A DNA stretch of 64,000 bases, from NCBI GenBank assembly GCA_026415035.1, contig JAOAHX010000005.1:92235-156234 (forward strand). The letters are read 5' to 3'. The position numbers and the translations under genes are program-made. Positions 24,882 to 35,804 of this stretch are shown in pieces. Position 1 is the first letter of the stretch, and each line of letters opens with the position of its first letter. Source of the DNA: Thermodesulfobacteriota bacterium (GTDB lineage: Bacteria > Desulfobacterota > BSN033 > UBA1163). The notes below the pieces were generated by a model that saw only the letters and a list, made by a program, of their open reading frames with translations, did not search any database and had not been told where the DNA came from.

Positions 24882-27488
24882 ATGGCCGAAAAACCCTACA
24901 CGCCGATGATCCGGCAGTATCTTCAGATCAAGAGTCAATATCCCGATGCGATCCTCTTCTTTCGCATGGGCGATTTCTACGAGATGTTCTTCGAGGATGC
25001 CGAGGTGGCCTCGAGGGAGTTGGAGATCGCCTTGACCTCGAGGGACAAGGGGAAGAAGGAGAGCATCCCCCTCTGCGGCGTTCCCTATTTCACGGCCGAA
25101 AGTTATATTTCGAAACTCTTGCAGAAGGGATATAAGGTCGCCCTTTGTGATCAGGTGGAAGACCCGAAATCGGCCAAGGGGATCGTCAAAAGGGAGGTGG
25201 TTCGCGTCTTCACCCCGGGCCTTTCCACCGATCCCCTTCAGCTTGGGACCGGGGCGAACAATTATCTCATGGGGTTTTTGGCGGAGGGAGACGTCTTCGG
25301 CCTCGCCTTTCTCGACATCTCCACCGGCGAACTGAGGACAAGCCAGATCTCTGGGGTCGAGTCCTTTCTCAACGAGGCCCAGCGAAATGAACCCAAGGAG
25401 ATCCTCACCCTTGAGAAGTTCAAGCAGCACCCCGCCTTCTCTCGGTTCAAGAGATGTTTCGAAGACGCCCTGATCAATTACCTGGAGGATTCTACACCCG
25501 GGTCGCCCCTTCTCCTTCCCGAGACCTTTCGCGAGGCGATCCCGTCCGATTCTCCCCTCTCGGCCCTGGCGACGGCGATGGTCCTCCACTATGCGGAGGA
25601 GAACCAGAAGCGGCCCCTCTCCCATATTCGGTCGATCCTCTTCTACCGGATCCAGGATTACATGGTCCTCGACGAGGCGACCCAGCGGAATTTGGAGCTG
25701 ACCCAGACGCTCTTCGATTCCGGCAAGAAGGGTTCCCTCTTCTGGGTCCTCGACGAGACGAGGACCCCCATGGGGAGCCGAAAGCTGAGGCAGTGGATGA
25801 ATTACCCCCTGTTGGACCTTTCGACCATCGAGCGCAGGCTCGACAGCGTCGGGGAGTTGAAGGAGAAGAGGATCGAGAGAAGCCGTGTGAGGGAGGCTTT
25901 GCAGGGGGTTCTGGACATGGAGAGGCTGACCTCCCGCATCCTCCTCGGCCATGCCCATGCCCGGGACCTGGTCGGATTGAAGGAATCGATCCGGAGACTT
26001 CCCGATCTCAAGATCCTCCTGCAGGCCTTCACCTCTCCTCTCTTGAAGGAGGTCGCGGAGCAGATCGAAGGCTTTGAGGACCTGTTTCAACTCCTCGAGG
26101 CGGCCATCGTCGATCAGCCCCCGGTGACCGTGAGAGAGGGAGGGATCATCAAACCCCACTTCGATCGAGAGCTGGACGAGCTGAGGGAGATCAGCAGGGA
26201 GGGGAAGAGATGGGTCCTCCAGTTGGAGGCCGAGGAGAGGAGGCGCACGGGGATCTCCTCTCTCAAGATCCGTTATAACCAGGTCTTCGGTTATTACATC
26301 GAGGTGACCAAGAGCAATCTTCACCTCGTCCCCGACCGTTACGTCCGGAAACAGACCTTGGTCAATGCCGAGCGCTTCATCACGCCGGAACTGAAGGAGT
26401 TCGAGACCAAGGTGTTGGGGGCGGAGGAGGCGATCCGGCAGCTTGAATATCGGATCTTCGAGGAGGTCCTGAGGAAGGTCTCCGAGGCGACCCCCCGGCT
26501 CCAGAGGACCTCTTCGGCCATCGGGATGCTCGACGGCCTCGCCTCGCTCGCCGAGGTGGCGGACCGTTACGATTACTGCCGGCCCACATTGGACGAAAGC
26601 GGGGAGCTCTCCATCGTGGATGGCCGACATCCCGTCCTCGAACGGATGGCGTTGCCGGAACGATTCGTTCCCAACGACACCTTCCTCGATCTCCAGGAGC
26701 AACAAATCCTCATCCTCACCGGACCGAACATGGCCGGCAAGTCGACCTATCTCCGGCAGGTGGCGCTCATCGTCCTCATGGCCCAGATGGGCAGCTTCGT
26801 CCCCGCGGCCGAGGCCCGGATCGGGCTTGTGGACCGAATCTTCACCCGCATCGGCGCGCTGGACAATCTCGCGAGAGGACAGAGCACCTTCATGGTCGAG
26901 ATGAAGGAGATGGCCCGAATCCTCCAGGAGGCCACCTCGCGAAGCCTCGTCATCTTGGACGAGGTGGGGAGGGGGACGAGCACCTTCGATGGGCTGAGCA
27001 TCGCCTGGTCGGTGGTGGAGTATCTTCACGATCATCCCTTTGTCAGGCCAAGGACCCTCTTCGCCACGCACTATCACGAACTCACCGAGCTTGCCCTGAC
27101 CAAAGAGAGGGTGAAGAACTACAACATGGCCGTGAAAGAGTGGGGAGGCGAGATCATCTTCCTCCGGAAGGTGGTGGAGGGAGGGACGAACCGTAGCTAT
27201 GGGATTCAGGTGGCCAAATTGGCGGGCCTCCCCATGAAGGTGATCGACCGTGCCAGGGAGATCCTTTCGAACCTCGAGCGGGGAGAATTCGACGCGATGG
27301 GCATGCCGAGGCTTGCCCGCTCCAAGGGGACGCCATCGGCCCCGAAGACCCCATTCCAGCCATCCCTCTTCTCTCCGACCGATCCCCTCCGGATGGAGTT
27401 GAAGAGGATCGACCCAGACCGGATGACCCCGATCGAAGCCCTGAACGTCTTGAGCGAATTGAAGAAGCGGGCGGAGAAGGAAGCCTGA
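24882..27488 (+). CDS. mutS: DNA mismatch repair protein MutS
   Basis: 868 aa, usual length. Recognises mismatches and small loops and recruits MutL. N-terminal mismatch-binding domain with [15 protein letters not shown] (the Phe-x-Glu wedge), connector, clamp ([18 protein letters not shown]), and C-terminal ATPase with Walker [10 protein letters not shown], the [11 protein letters not shown] segment, Walker [17 protein letters not shown] and [11 protein letters not shown]. mutL is not in the window. No ribosome binding site precedes the ATG (see promoter entry). pcm starts 4 bp after the stop. Confidence 0.98.
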   Translation: MAEKPYTPMIRQYLQIKSQYPDAILFFRMGDFYEMFFEDAEVASRELEIALTSRDKGKKESIPLCGVPYFTAESYISKLLQKGYKVALCDQVEDPKSAKGIVKREVVRVFTPGLSTDPLQLGTGANNYLMGFLAEGDVFGLAFLDISTGELRTSQISGVESFLNEAQRNEPKEILTLEKFKQHPAFSRFKRCFEDALINYLEDSTPGSPLLLPETFREAIPSDSPLSALATAMVLHYAEENQKRPLSHIRSILFYRIQDYMVLDEATQRNLELTQTLFDSGKKGSLFWVLDETRTPMGSRKLRQWMNYPLLDLSTIERRLDSVGELKEKRIERSRVREALQGVLDMERLTSRILLGHAHARDLVGLKESIRRLPDLKILLQAFTSPLLKEVAEQIEGFEDLFQLLEAAIVDQPPVTVREGGIIKPHFDRELDELREISREGKRWVLQLEAEERRRTGISSLKIRYNQVFGYYIEVTKSNLHLVPDRYVRKQTLVNAERFITPELKEFETKVLGAEEAIRQLEYRIFEEVLRKVSEATPRLQRTSSAIGMLDGLASLAEVADRYDYCRPTLDESGELSIVDGRHPVLERMALPERFVPNDTFLDLQEQQILILTGPNMAGKSTYLRQVALIVLMAQMGSFVPAAEARIGLVDRIFTRIGALDNLARGQSTFMVEMKEMARILQEATSRSLVILDEVGRGTSTFDGLSIAWSVVEYLHDHPFVRPRTLFATHYHELTELALTKERVKNYNMAVKEWGGEIIFLRKVVEGGTNRSYGIQVAKLAGLPMKVIDRAREILSNLERGEFDAMGMPRLARSKGTPSAPKTPFQPSLFSPTDPLRMELKRIDPDRMTPIEALNVLSELKKRAEKEA

Positions 27489-27492
27489 TCTC

Positions 27493-28149
27493 ATGATTGA
27501 TTTTCCAAAGGCAAGGGCCAAGATGGTCGAGGAGCAGATCGTCGAGAGGGGGATCAAAGACCCTCGCGTCATCGCTGCGATGCGGAAGGTCCCCAGGCAC
27601 CTCTTCGTCGAGGAGGCCCTCCAGAATCAGGCTTACAATGACCGCCCCCTACCCATCGGAGAGAAACAGACGATCTCCCAGCCCTATATGGTCGCCCTGA
27701 TGACGGAGGCCCTCGAATTGGAGGGGACGGAAAGGGTGCTCGAGATCGGTACGGGTTCGGGATATCAGACCGCGATCTTGGCCGAACTGGCTCGGGAGGT
27801 CTACTCGATCGAACGGATTCGCTCGCTGGCCCTCCGGGCGAGAAAGCGGCTCTACGACCTCGGCTACTACAACGTCGAAATCAAAATCTTCGACGGGACC
27901 TATGGATGGCCTGAAAAGGGCCCGTTTGACGCCATCATCGTCACCGCGGGTTCACCGGAGGTTCCGAGGCCCCTCTACGAGCAGCTCTCCACGGGGGGGA
28001 GGTTGGTCATCCCCGTGGGCGATGCCGAGGTCCAGGACCTCCTGCGAATCCGAAAGACGCCGGAGGGGATGAAAAAAGAGGATCTGGGCGGGTGCCGGTT
28101 CGTCAAGTTGATCGGAAGGTATGGCTGGGAAGAGGGAGAAGCCTTTTAG
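27493..28149 (+). CDS. pcm: protein-L-isoaspartate O-methyltransferase
   Basis: 218 aa. Uses S-adenosylmethionine to methylate isoaspartyl residues and so repair damaged proteins. Family features: [20 protein letters not shown] at the N-terminus, the substrate loop [12 protein letters not shown], and the SAM motif [15 protein letters not shown]. Follows mutS by 4 bp and precedes tsaD by 4 bp, forming a compact repair/tRNA-modification run. Confidence 0.96.
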   Translation: MIDFPKARAKMVEEQIVERGIKDPRVIAAMRKVPRHLFVEEALQNQAYNDRPLPIGEKQTISQPYMVALMTEALELEGTERVLEIGTGSGYQTAILAELAREVYSIERIRSLALRARKRLYDLGYYNVEIKIFDGTYGWPEKGPFDAIIVTAGSPEVPRPLYEQLSTGGRLVIPVGDAEVQDLLRIRKTPEGMKKEDLGGCRFVKLIGRYGWEEGEAF

Positions 28150-28153
28150 GCCC

Positions 28154-29164
28154 ATGAGGATTCTGGCCATCGAGACGTCCTGCGACGATACGGGAGCGGC
28201 GGTCCTTCTCAACGGAAGGGAGATCCTCTCCAACGTCGTCTCCTCCCAAGTTCCGGTTCACCAGAAGTACGGTGGGGTCGTTCCGGAACTGGCCTCGAGG
28301 AGACACCTCGAAGCGATCGTTCCCATCGTAGAAGAGGCCCTCAGGGGAGCGGGGCTGACCCTGGAGGAGATCGATGCCGTGGCGGTTACGCAGGGCCCGG
28401 GGTTGGTGGGATCGCTCCTGGTAGGCCTCTCTTTTGCGAAGTCGATTGCCTTTGGCCGAAAGCTCCCCTTGATAGGGGTGAATCACCTTGAAGCCCACCT
28501 CTCGGCCATCTTTCTCGAGCCGAGGCGGCCGAGATTTCCTTATGTGGGGCTTGTGGTCTCAGGAGGCCATACGGCCCTCTTCCATGTGGAGGGGTTTGGA
28601 AAGTACCATCTCCTTGGCCAGACCAGAGACGATGCGGCAGGCGAGGCCTTCGATAAGGTGGCCAAATGGCTCGGGTTGGGTTACCCGGGGGGGCCGATCA
28701 TCGACCGGCTGGCCTCCGAGGGCAACCCCAAGGCCATCCGCTTTCCGAGGGCCTCGATCTCGAAGGATTCCTTCGATTTCAGTTTCAGCGGGTTGAAGAC
28801 CGCGGTCATCCAATACGTAAAAGCCCATTGGAATCCCGAAGAGGCCCTGCCACCCGGGGCAATCCAGGACATCGTCTCGAGCTTTCAGGAGGCGGTGGTC
28901 GATATCCTGATCAAGAAGACGTTTCACGCGGCCAGGCATCTCGGCGCAAAGCGGGTCGTCCTCAGCGGAGGGGTGGCCGCCAACCGGCGTCTCAGGCAGC
29001 GGATGGCGGAGGTCGCCTCGGATGAGAAGGTCCGCCTCTATCTCCCTTCCCCGGAGTTCTGCACCGACAATGCCGCGATGGTGGGAGTGGTGGGTTATGA
29101 GTACTTGAAAAGGGGCATCCAGTCGCCGCTTTCCCTTAATGCCTTCTCGAGTCTGGCCGTCTGA
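28154..29164 (+). CDS. tsaD: tRNA N6-adenosine threonylcarbamoyltransferase TsaD
   Basis: 336 aa. Transfers the threonylcarbamoyl group to A37 of tRNAs reading ANN codons, together with TsaB/TsaE. ASKHA fold; start at 28154 gives MRILAIETSCDDTGAAV, the canonical N-terminus, while an ATG at 28121 would add 11 non-conserved residues and overlap pcm. Iron-binding histidines in NHLEAHLSA, nucleotide motifs VVSGGHTALFHV and LSGGVAANRRL, and FCTDNAAM near the C-terminus. Confidence 0.97.
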   Translation: MRILAIETSCDDTGAAVLLNGREILSNVVSSQVPVHQKYGGVVPELASRRHLEAIVPIVEEALRGAGLTLEEIDAVAVTQGPGLVGSLLVGLSFAKSIAFGRKLPLIGVNHLEAHLSAIFLEPRRPRFPYVGLVVSGGHTALFHVEGFGKYHLLGQTRDDAAGEAFDKVAKWLGLGYPGGPIIDRLASEGNPKAIRFPRASISKDSFDFSFSGLKTAVIQYVKAHWNPEEALPPGAIQDIVSSFQEAVVDILIKKTFHAARHLGAKRVVLSGGVAANRRLRQRMAEVASDEKVRLYLPSPEFCTDNAAMVGVVGYEYLKRGIQSPLSLNAFSSLAV

Positions 29165-29239
29165 CCTTAGGATCTCGACCAGGGCATCGATTCCCACAGG
29201 TATCGGAAATCGCTTAAGGGGGAGGAGAAAGAAGGGGCG

Positions 29240-30136
29240 ATGACCTCGATCCGGCGGGAGCTTCGGCAATTCGGCCTTTCACCCAGGAAGGGGATGGGAC
29301 AACACTTCCTCGTGGATCGGAGGGTCCTCGAAAGGATCCTCCGGACCGCAGAGGTTAGACCCGATGAGGTCGTCCTGGAGGTGGGGCCGGGGCTTGGGGA
29401 GTTGACGCTCGGCCTCGCAAGACTGGCAAGAAGGGTCATCTGTGTGGAGCTCGATTCAGGGCTTGCGGAGGTCCTCAAGCAGAAGGTGAAAGGGCTCTCC
29501 AATGTTGACATTCTCATAGAGGACATCCTGAAGACCGACTTTGAGGCCCTCTTCCTTCGGTTCCAAAGACCGCTCAAGGTGGTGGCCAACCTTCCCTACC
29601 AGATCTCCACTCCTCTCCTCTTTCGCTTCATGGAATCACGCCACCTCTTTTCCGACCTCACCCTGATGTTGCAACGGGAGGTGGTCGAGCGCCTCGTCGC
29701 CCCTCCAGGCGGAAAGCCCTACGGCGCCCTCTCCGTCCTCATCCAGTCTGTCTCCGAACCCTCCCTCCGTTTTGTCGTAAGGCCCTCCGCCTTCTTTCCT
29801 CCCCCGAAGGTGGAGTCGGCAGTCGTTCGGATCCTCTGGAAGGAGAGAACGATCCTCGACCGGGTGGGCGAGGAGTGGTTTCGAAGGGTCGTCCGGGCCT
29901 CCTTCGGATATCGAAGAAAGACCCTGCTCAACGCCTTAAAACGCTCCGATCTTCTCCCCTCGGGTTCGATCGAGCCCCGACTGAAGGCCATCGGCATCGA
30001 CCCGGGGAGGAGGCCAGAGACGCTCACCCTCGAGGAATTCGCCCTTCTCGCCGAGGGGTTGAGAGGCCCTGAAAAATCGATTGAAAAAGGCCCAGGGAAT
30101 GATTATCTTAAAGGTGATTTAAACCCAAGGAGATGA
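29240..30136 (+). CDS. rsmA: 16S rRNA (adenine1518/1519-N6)-dimethyltransferase
   Basis: 298 aa. Dimethylates two adjacent adenosines near the 3' end of 16S rRNA late in 30S assembly; loss gives kasugamycin resistance. Visible motifs: [18 protein letters not shown] motif [15 protein letters not shown], acidic VELDSG, catalytic [10 protein letters not shown] (N-L-P-Y), and the C-terminal [12 protein letters not shown]. Its last bases contain a probable clpB promoter. Confidence 0.96.
   Translation: MTSIRRELRQFGLSPRKGMGQHFLVDRRVLERILRTAEVRPDEVVLEVGPGLGELTLGLARLARRVICVELDSGLAEVLKQKVKGLSNVDILIEDILKTDFEALFLRFQRPLKVVANLPYQISTPLLFRFMESRHLFSDLTLMLQREVVERLVAPPGGKPYGALSVLIQSVSEPSLRFVVRPSAFFPPPKVESAVVRILWKERTILDRVGEEWFRRVVRASFGYRRKTLLNALKRSDLLPSGSIEPRLKAIGIDPGRRPETLTLEEFALLAEGLRGPEKSIEKGPGNDYLKGDLNPRR
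30081..30109 (+). promoter_or_regulatory. probable clpB promoter inside rsmA 3' end
   Basis: TTGAAA (30081-30086), 17-base spacer, TATCTT (30104-30109), 34 bases before clpB. The ten bases TGATTATCTT around the -10 are identical to those of the hsp20 promoter at 52.8 kb. Confidence 0.5.
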
Positions 30137-30143
30137 AAGACGA

Positions 30144-32741
30144 ATGGATCCCGATAAATGGACGTTAAAAACCCAAGAGGCGCTTCAGAACGCCAAAAAG
30201 CTTGCGGAGCAGAGGAACCATCAACAGATCGATGTCGAACACCTCCTCTCCGCCCTCCTGATGCAAAAGGAAGGGATCGTCATCCCCATCGTCCAGAAGT
30301 TGGGGGCGAACCCGAATATGATCCTCTCCGACCTGGAGAGGGAGCTCGGACGGCTCCCGAAGGTGACCGGAAGCCGGGTGCAGGTCTATCTCTCGAGCCG
30401 CCTCCATGAGATCCTGAATGCGGCGTGGGCCGAGGCAGAACGATTGACGGACGAGTACCTGTCGACCGAGCATCTCCTCATCGCGATTGCCGACGAACGG
30501 GGGGGCGTCTCCTCCCAGATCCTCCAGAGGCACGGGGTGAGCAAAGATGCCATTCTCCGGGTGCTGCAGGAGATCCGTGGGTCGCACCGCGTCACCGACC
30601 AAACCCCGGAGGAGAAGTATCAGGCCCTGAAACGTTACAGTCGGGATCTGACCGAGGAGGCGAGGAAGGGAAAACTCGATCCCGTCATCGGCCGGGACGA
30701 TGAGATCCGCCGGGTGATCCAGGTCCTCTCCCGGAGGACGAAGAACAACCCCGTCCTGATCGGAGAGCCGGGCGTTGGGAAGACGGCCATCGTCGAGGGA
30801 CTGGCCCAGAGGATCGTCAAGGGCGATGTCCCGGAGACGCTGAAGAACAAGAAATTGGTGGCCCTCGACCTGGGGGCCCTGATCGCGGGGGCGAAATTCA
30901 GGGGAGAGTTCGAGGAGCGACTCAAGGCGGTGTTGAAAGAGGTGACGGCCTCGGCGGGAAACATCATCCTCTTTATCGATGAGTTGCATACCTTGGTGGG
31001 CGCCGGAGCGGCCGAGGGAGCCATGGACGCCTCCAACATGCTCAAACCCGCCCTGGCCAGGGGGGAGCTGAGGTGCGTGGGCGCCACGACCCTCAACGAA
31101 TACCGGAAATATGTGGAGAAGGATGCGGCCCTCGAGCGAAGGTTCCAACCGATCTACGTGGCCCAGCCCTCGGTGGAGGACACGATCGCCATCCTGAGAG
31201 GGTTGAAGGAACGATACGAGGTTCACCATGGGGTGAAGATTAAGGATTCCGCCCTCATCGCCGCGGCCACGCTCTCTCACCGTTACATCTCCGACCGTTT
31301 TTTGCCGGACAAGGCGGTCGATCTTATCGACGAGGCGGCCTCCAGGCTCCGGATCGAGATCGACAGCGTGCCCATGGAGATCGACGAGATTCAACGGAGG
31401 GTGATGCAACTGGAGATCGAGAGGCAGGCGCTCAAAAAGGAGAAGGATGAGGCCTCGCTGGAGAGATTGAAAAAGCTGGAGGAAGAACTGACCCATCTGA
31501 AGGAGGAGGTCCAGAGGAAGAAACAGAGGTGGGAGCTGGAGAAACAGGCCATAACGCGCATCCATCAGATCAAGGAGCAGATGGAGAGGGTCCGGCAGTT
31601 GATGAAGGAGGCCGAGCGGGAAGCCGACTATTCGAGACTGGCCGAGTTGCAATATGGCGAGATGATCCATCTGGAGAAAGAGTTGAAGGCCGAAGAGCAG
31701 AGGCTTGCGGAACTCCAAAAGAGCGGAAAGATGCTCAAGGAGGAGGTGGATGAGGAGGATGTGGCCGAGGTGGTCTCCAAATGGACCGGCATCCCGGTTT
31801 CGAAGATGCTCGAGGGAGAGGTCCAGAAGCTCCTCCGGATGGAGGAACGCCTGAGACAGAGGGTGGTGGGCCAGGAGGATGCGATCGTGGCCGTCTCCAA
31901 TGCCGTCCGGAGAGCGAGGGCGGGGCTCCAGGACCCAAACCGTCCGATCGGCTCGTTCATCTTCATGGGACCCACGGGGGTCGGAAAGACCGAATTGGCC
32001 CGGGCGCTGGCCGAATTTCTCTTCGACGATGAACAGGCCATGGTGCGGATCGACATGTCCGAGTTCATGGAGAAGCATTCGGTAGCGCGACTGATCGGGG
32101 CTCCGCCCGGATATGTCGGCTACGAGGAGGGGGGGTATCTGACAGAGGCCGTCAGAAGAAGGCCCTATTCCATCGTCCTGTTGGACGAGATCGAGAAGGC
32201 CCATCCCGAGGTTTTCAACATCCTCCTGCAGATCCTCGACGATGGGCGGTTGACCGACGGCCATGGGAGGACGGTCGATTTCAAGAACACGGTGGTGATC
32301 ATGACCTCCAACATCGGCAGTCAATGGATCGTGGACTTGGGAGAGAAGGATTACGAGGAGATGAAACGCCGGGTGATGGAGGCGGTCCGGTCCCATTTTA
32401 AACCGGAGTTTCTCAACCGGATCGACGAATTGGTCATCTTCCGGAGCCTGGGGATGGAGGAGATCAAGGCCATCGTGGAGATCCAGATCAAGAGGCTCGA
32501 AAAGCGGTTGGCCGAGAAGAAGATCGGGCTTGAGGTGACAGAAAAGGCAAAGGAATATCTGGCCAAAGAGGGATTCGATCCCTCCTACGGGGCCCGTCCC
32601 CTGAAACGGGTGATTCAGAAGGAGATCCAGGACAGATTGGCGCTCAAACTCCTCGAGGGAAGGTTCAAGGAAGGGGACACGGCCGTGGTCGATTTCGATT
32701 CGAGGAGGGGGGAGCTGGTCTTCAGGGATCAGGGGGGCTAA
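30144..32741 (+). CDS. clpB: ATP-dependent disaggregase ClpB
   Basis: 865 aa, standard length. Hexameric AAA+ chaperone that threads aggregated proteins together with DnaK. Clp N-domain (1-145), first ATPase with Walker [10 protein letters not shown] (near 206), the coiled-coil middle domain (about 400-530, rich in Lys and Glu) that distinguishes ClpB from ClpA/ClpC, second ATPase with GPTGVGKTE (near 610), and [12 protein letters not shown] in the C-terminal domain. An own promoter is likely within rsmA. The tRNA-Val promoter follows 13 bp after the stop. Confidence 0.98.
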   Translation: MDPDKWTLKTQEALQNAKKLAEQRNHQQIDVEHLLSALLMQKEGIVIPIVQKLGANPNMILSDLERELGRLPKVTGSRVQVYLSSRLHEILNAAWAEAERLTDEYLSTEHLLIAIADERGGVSSQILQRHGVSKDAILRVLQEIRGSHRVTDQTPEEKYQALKRYSRDLTEEARKGKLDPVIGRDDEIRRVIQVLSRRTKNNPVLIGEPGVGKTAIVEGLAQRIVKGDVPETLKNKKLVALDLGALIAGAKFRGEFEERLKAVLKEVTASAGNIILFIDELHTLVGAGAAEGAMDASNMLKPALARGELRCVGATTLNEYRKYVEKDAALERRFQPIYVAQPSVEDTIAILRGLKERYEVHHGVKIKDSALIAAATLSHRYISDRFLPDKAVDLIDEAASRLRIEIDSVPMEIDEIQRRVMQLEIERQALKKEKDEASLERLKKLEEELTHLKEEVQRKKQRWELEKQAITRIHQIKEQMERVRQLMKEAEREADYSRLAELQYGEMIHLEKELKAEEQRLAELQKSGKMLKEEVDEEDVAEVVSKWTGIPVSKMLEGEVQKLLRMEERLRQRVVGQEDAIVAVSNAVRRARAGLQDPNRPIGSFIFMGPTGVGKTELARALAEFLFDDEQAMVRIDMSEFMEKHSVARLIGAPPGYVGYEEGGYLTEAVRRRPYSIVLLDEIEKAHPEVFNILLQILDDGRLTDGHGRTVDFKNTVVIMTSNIGSQWIVDLGEKDYEEMKRRVMEAVRSHFKPEFLNRIDELVIFRSLGMEEIKAIVEIQIKRLEKRLAEKKIGLEVTEKAKEYLAKEGFDPSYGARPLKRVIQKEIQDRLALKLLEGRFKEGDTAVVDFDSRRGELVFRDQGG

Positions 32742-32754
32742 CTCAATAATTTTC

Positions 32755-32783
32755 TTGACAATAATCGAAAAAAGGGCTATACA
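32755..32783 (+). promoter_or_regulatory. strong sigma-70 promoter of tRNA-Val
   Basis: Perfect -35 TTGACA (32755-32760), 17-base spacer, TATACA (32778-32783); transcription would start near 32790, about 38 bases before the mature tRNA. Confidence 0.85.
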
Positions 32784-32827
32784 TACAAAAAACATGAAAC
32801 CCTTGGGTACGAAAGGAGATGGTTCGT

Positions 32828-32902
32828 AGGCACGTAGCTCAGGGGGAGAGCGCTACCTTGACGCGGTAGAAGTCTGGGGTTCAAATCCCCACGTGCCTAC
32901 CA
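32828..32902 (+). tRNA. tRNA-Val (anticodon GAC)
   Basis: 75 nt, CCA encoded. Acceptor AGGCACG/CGTGCCT, D stem GCTC/GAGC, anticodon stem CTACC/GGTAG with loop TTGACGC (anticodon GAC, read as Val for GUC/GUU), T stem TGGGG/CCCCA with loop TTCAAAT, discriminator A. Confidence 0.95.
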
Positions 32903-32960
32903 CTCAATTTTGAAGGAAGTGGAGCAAAAGCCTTTAAGAAGAAATTTTTAACACCCCAGC

Positions 32961-33011
32961 GGAAGAGGCATCATTCGATATTCGTTAAGGATGATGCCTC
33001 TTCCTTATTTT
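32961..33011 (+). terminator. hairpin between tRNA-Val and thrS (terminator or leader element)
   Basis: A perfect 14-bp stem (32961-32974 with 32991-33004, GGAAGAGGCATCAT and its complement) followed by TTATTTT. It most simply ends the tRNA transcript; because it lies only 22 bases before thrS it could also act as an attenuator for the thrS operon. No T-box core sequence was recognised. Confidence 0.65.
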
Positions 33012-33026
33012 CATCGACCGGAGAGA

Positions 33027-34913
33027 ATGGAGGAAAGGATCACCCTCACCTTCCCCAACGGAGAGAAGAGGATCGTCCCGAAGGGTTCGAAGCTGATCGA
33101 GTTTGCGGATCGGGAGGCCGTGGCCGCCCAGGTGGACGGTGCGCTGGTCGACCTCTCGAAAGAGATGGAGAAGGATGCCCTGATCACCTTCGTCTCAATC
33201 CACTCCAAAAAGGGGCTCGACATCTTACGCCATTCCGCCGCCCATGTCATGGCCCAGGCCGTCAAAGAGCTCTTCCCCTCGGCCAAGCTCACCTTCGGCC
33301 CCGCGACGGAGAACGGTTTCTATTATGATTTTGACTACGAGAGACCCTTCACCCCGGAGGATCTAAAATCGATCGAAAAGAGGATGGAAGAGATCGTCCG
33401 ACAGGATCAGCCGTTCGTCCGGACCGACCTTCCTCGGGACGAAGCGATCGCCCTCTTTCAGGGGAGGGGAGAGCCTTACAAAGTGGAACATCTCCATGAG
33501 CTTCCCGATCAGGTCTCCCTCTACCGTCAGGGTTCCTTCGTCGACCTATGCGAAGGCCCCCATCTTCCTTCCACGGGGAAGATCCGGGCCTTCAAGTTGT
33601 TGAGCGTCTCCGGGACCTACTGGAGAGGAGATGCGCGCAATCAGGTCCTTCAACGCATCTACGGAACGGCCTTTCCGGACCCTAAGGGGCTGGAGGATTA
33701 TCTCCAGATGCTTGAGGAGGCCAAGAAGCGTGATCACCGGAAGCTCGGAAGGGAACTTGACCTCTTCAGCATCACCGATGAGGCCGGGCCAGGCCTGGTG
33801 CTCTATCATCCCAAGGGAGCTTTGCTTCGGACGATCCTGGAGGACTTTGAGAAGAAGGAGCACCTGAAGCGGGGCTATCAGATCGTCATCGGCCCCCAGC
33901 TCCTCAAATTGGACCTCTGGAAAAGATCCGGCCATTACGAAAATTACCGGGAGAAGATGTATTTCACCAAGGTGGAGGATTCGGAATACGGCATCAAGCC
34001 GATGAACTGTCTGGCCCACATGCTCATCTACAAATCCCAGATCCGGAGCTACCGGGACCTCCCCCTTCGCTACTTCGAGCTGGGCACCGTTCACCGCCAC
34101 GAAAAGTCCGGCGAGCTGCACGGGCTTCTACGGGTCAGGGGGTTTACCCAGGACGATGCCCATATCCTCTGCCGGCCCGACCAATTGCAGGGGGAGATCG
34201 ATGGGATCCTCCAGTTCGTCGATGACGTGATGAGGGTCTTCGGATTCCAATACGAAATGGAGCTGAGCACCCGGCCGGAAAAGTCGATCGGTTCCGACGA
34301 GGATTGGGAGAGGGCGACCCAGGCCCTCCTTCAGACGCTCCAAGCCAAGGGGCTCCCCTTCGACGTCAACGAGGGCGAGGGGGCCTTCTATGGTCCCAAG
34401 ATCGATGTGAAGTTGAGAGATGCCCTCGACCGGAGATGGCAGTGTGCCACGATCCAGGTCGACTTCGCCATGCCAGAGCGATTCGACCTCACCTATATCG
34501 GAAGCGATGGTGAGAAACATCGGCCTGTGATGCTCCACCGGGTCATCCTCGGCGCCATGGAGAGGTTCATCGGCGTCCTCATCGAACATTTCGCGGGCGC
34601 CTTCCCGGTCTGGCTTTCCCCGGTGCAGGCCATCCTCCTCACGGTCACCGAACGCCACATCCCTTATGGGGAACGGGTCTATCAACAACTCCTTCAGGGA
34701 GGAGTCCGGGTGGAGCGGGACTTCCGGAACGAAAAATTAGGGTTCAAAGTCCGGGAGGCCCAGATCCAGAAGATCCCTTACATGCTGGTCATCGGGGATA
34801 AAGAGGAGCGGGATGGGACCGTCTCGCCTCGGAAGCGAAGCGGGGAGACGATCGGTTCGATGACCCCCCAGGCCTTCATCCAACTGGTCGAAGCGGACTA
34901 TCCGAGGCTGTGA
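33027..34913 (+). CDS. thrS: threonyl-tRNA synthetase
   Basis: 628 aa. Charges tRNA-Thr. Domain order: TGS ([18 protein letters not shown]), editing domain with [11 protein letters not shown] and the zinc-type [14 protein letters not shown] stretch, class II catalytic core with motif 2 ([21 protein letters not shown], in the text as separate halves) and motif 3, and an anticodon-binding C-terminus. The ATG at 33027 was chosen because the ATG at 32991 lies inside the upstream hairpin; the ribosome binding site (GGAGAG) is rather close. First gene of the translation cluster. Confidence 0.95.
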   Translation: MEERITLTFPNGEKRIVPKGSKLIEFADREAVAAQVDGALVDLSKEMEKDALITFVSIHSKKGLDILRHSAAHVMAQAVKELFPSAKLTFGPATENGFYYDFDYERPFTPEDLKSIEKRMEEIVRQDQPFVRTDLPRDEAIALFQGRGEPYKVEHLHELPDQVSLYRQGSFVDLCEGPHLPSTGKIRAFKLLSVSGTYWRGDARNQVLQRIYGTAFPDPKGLEDYLQMLEEAKKRDHRKLGRELDLFSITDEAGPGLVLYHPKGALLRTILEDFEKKEHLKRGYQIVIGPQLLKLDLWKRSGHYENYREKMYFTKVEDSEYGIKPMNCLAHMLIYKSQIRSYRDLPLRYFELGTVHRHEKSGELHGLLRVRGFTQDDAHILCRPDQLQGEIDGILQFVDDVMRVFGFQYEMELSTRPEKSIGSDEDWERATQALLQTLQAKGLPFDVNEGEGAFYGPKIDVKLRDALDRRWQCATIQVDFAMPERFDLTYIGSDGEKHRPVMLHRVILGAMERFIGVLIEHFAGAFPVWLSPVQAILLTVTERHIPYGERVYQQLLQGGVRVERDFRNEKLGFKVREAQIQKIPYMLVIGDKEERDGTVSPRKRSGETIGSMTPQAFIQLVEADYPRL

Positions 34914-34967
34914 GGGCCGGCCGGAGGCGGTCCTGAAATCAAACCTGGCTTAAGGGAGGTGGGAGTT

Positions 34968-35495
34968 ATCATCAAAGATGTGAGGGTGAATCGGGAGATT
35001 CGGGCCAAGGAGGTGAGGGTCATCGATCCGGATGGCAAGCAGTTGGGGATTCTGCCTTTGGTCGAGGCCCTGCGGGTGGCTGCCAACGCCGATTTAGACC
35101 TGGTGGAGGTCTCTCCCAAATCCGATCCACCGGTCTGTCGCATCATGGATTTCGGAAAGTTCAAATACCAGCAGAGCAAAAAGGCCCAGGAGGCCAAAAA
35201 GAAACAGGCGACGGTCCACCTCAAGGAAGTGAAATTGAGACCCAAAACAGAGGAGCATGACCTCGAATTCAAACTCCGTCACATCGAGCGGTTTTTAAAG
35301 GAAGGAAACAAGACCAAAGTGACCATGATCTTCAGGGGGAGGGAGATCACCCACGCCGAGCTGGGCAAACAGTTGATGGAACGGATCATCGAGCGAACCA
35401 AAGAGTGGGGCAGGGTGGAGCAGCCGGCCAAATTCGAGGGAAGAAATTACGTCATGGTCCTGGCCCCCCAGACGCCAGGACAGAAGACCGGATAG
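34968..35495 (+). CDS. infC: translation initiation factor IF-3, probable ATC start
   Basis: About 175 aa. Binds the 30S subunit and checks the start codon and initiator tRNA. N-domain VNREIRAKEVRVIDPDGKQLGI, DFGKFKYQQSKK linker, C-domain with RPKTEEHDLEFK and IFRGREITH. The start: GGGAGGT at 34954-34960 is an ideal ribosome binding site for the ATC at 34968 (7 bases), whereas the only canonical candidate, GTG at 34959, overlaps that site. IF-3 genes commonly use rare AUU/AUC/AUA starts as an autoregulatory device, so an ATC start is the best reading. Confidence 0.95.
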   Translation: MIKDVRVNREIRAKEVRVIDPDGKQLGILPLVEALRVAANADLDLVEVSPKSDPPVCRIMDFGKFKYQQSKKAQEAKKKQATVHLKEVKLRPKTEEHDLEFKLRHIERFLKEGNKTKVTMIFRGREITHAELGKQLMERIIERTKEWGRVEQPAKFEGRNYVMVLAPQTPGQKTG

Positions 35496-35525
35496 AAGGC
35501 TTCGCGAGGAGGAAAGGAGGATTCC

Positions 35526-35723
35526 GTGCCAAAGTTGAAGACGAACCGGGGTTCGGCCAAACGATTCCGGGTGACCGGAACCGGCAAGGTGAAGACGAAG
35601 AGGGCGTTTGCCAGACACATTTTGACGAAGAAGTCGGCCAATCGGAAGCGGTCCCTGAGAAGACCCAAACTGATCGAAAAGGCCGATCTAAAGGGGATCA
35701 AACGATTGATGCCCTATCTTTGA
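35526..35723 (+). CDS. rpmI: 50S ribosomal protein L35
   Basis: 65 aa, standard length, from GTG with AGGAGGA upstream. Basic small protein with PKLKTNRGSAKRF at the start and the HILTKKSANRKR motif. Lies between infC and rplT as in most bacteria, 30 bp after infC, in the operon where IF-3 and L20 control expression. Confidence 0.98.
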   Translation: MPKLKTNRGSAKRFRVTGTGKVKTKRAFARHILTKKSANRKRSLRRPKLIEKADLKGIKRLMPYL

Positions 35724-35804
35724 CCCTCCCTTCCAAAGAGGGGGAAGGGGCGGAAGGGCTGGCGGCCTTTCCATTGGAAAATTGACTGAGAAGGAGTTCG
35801 TCTC

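Noticed and set aside
24870..27572. A 900-codon open frame on the minus strand opposite mutS
   Set aside because: Shadow of the GC-rich mutS coding strand; product rich in His, Gly, Asp and Leu, without domain or ribosome binding site. mutS itself is unmistakable.
30165..32795. An 876-codon open frame opposite clpB
   Set aside because: Same codon-usage artefact; no recognisable domain, and it would overlap the tRNA-Val promoter.
32991..33026. ATG at 32991 as thrS start
   Set aside because: It lies within the 3' arm of the hairpin, has no ribosome binding site, and adds residues not expected before the TGS domain.
32903..33026. A T-box leader before thrS
   Set aside because: The T-box consensus and specifier architecture are absent; only one hairpin is present.
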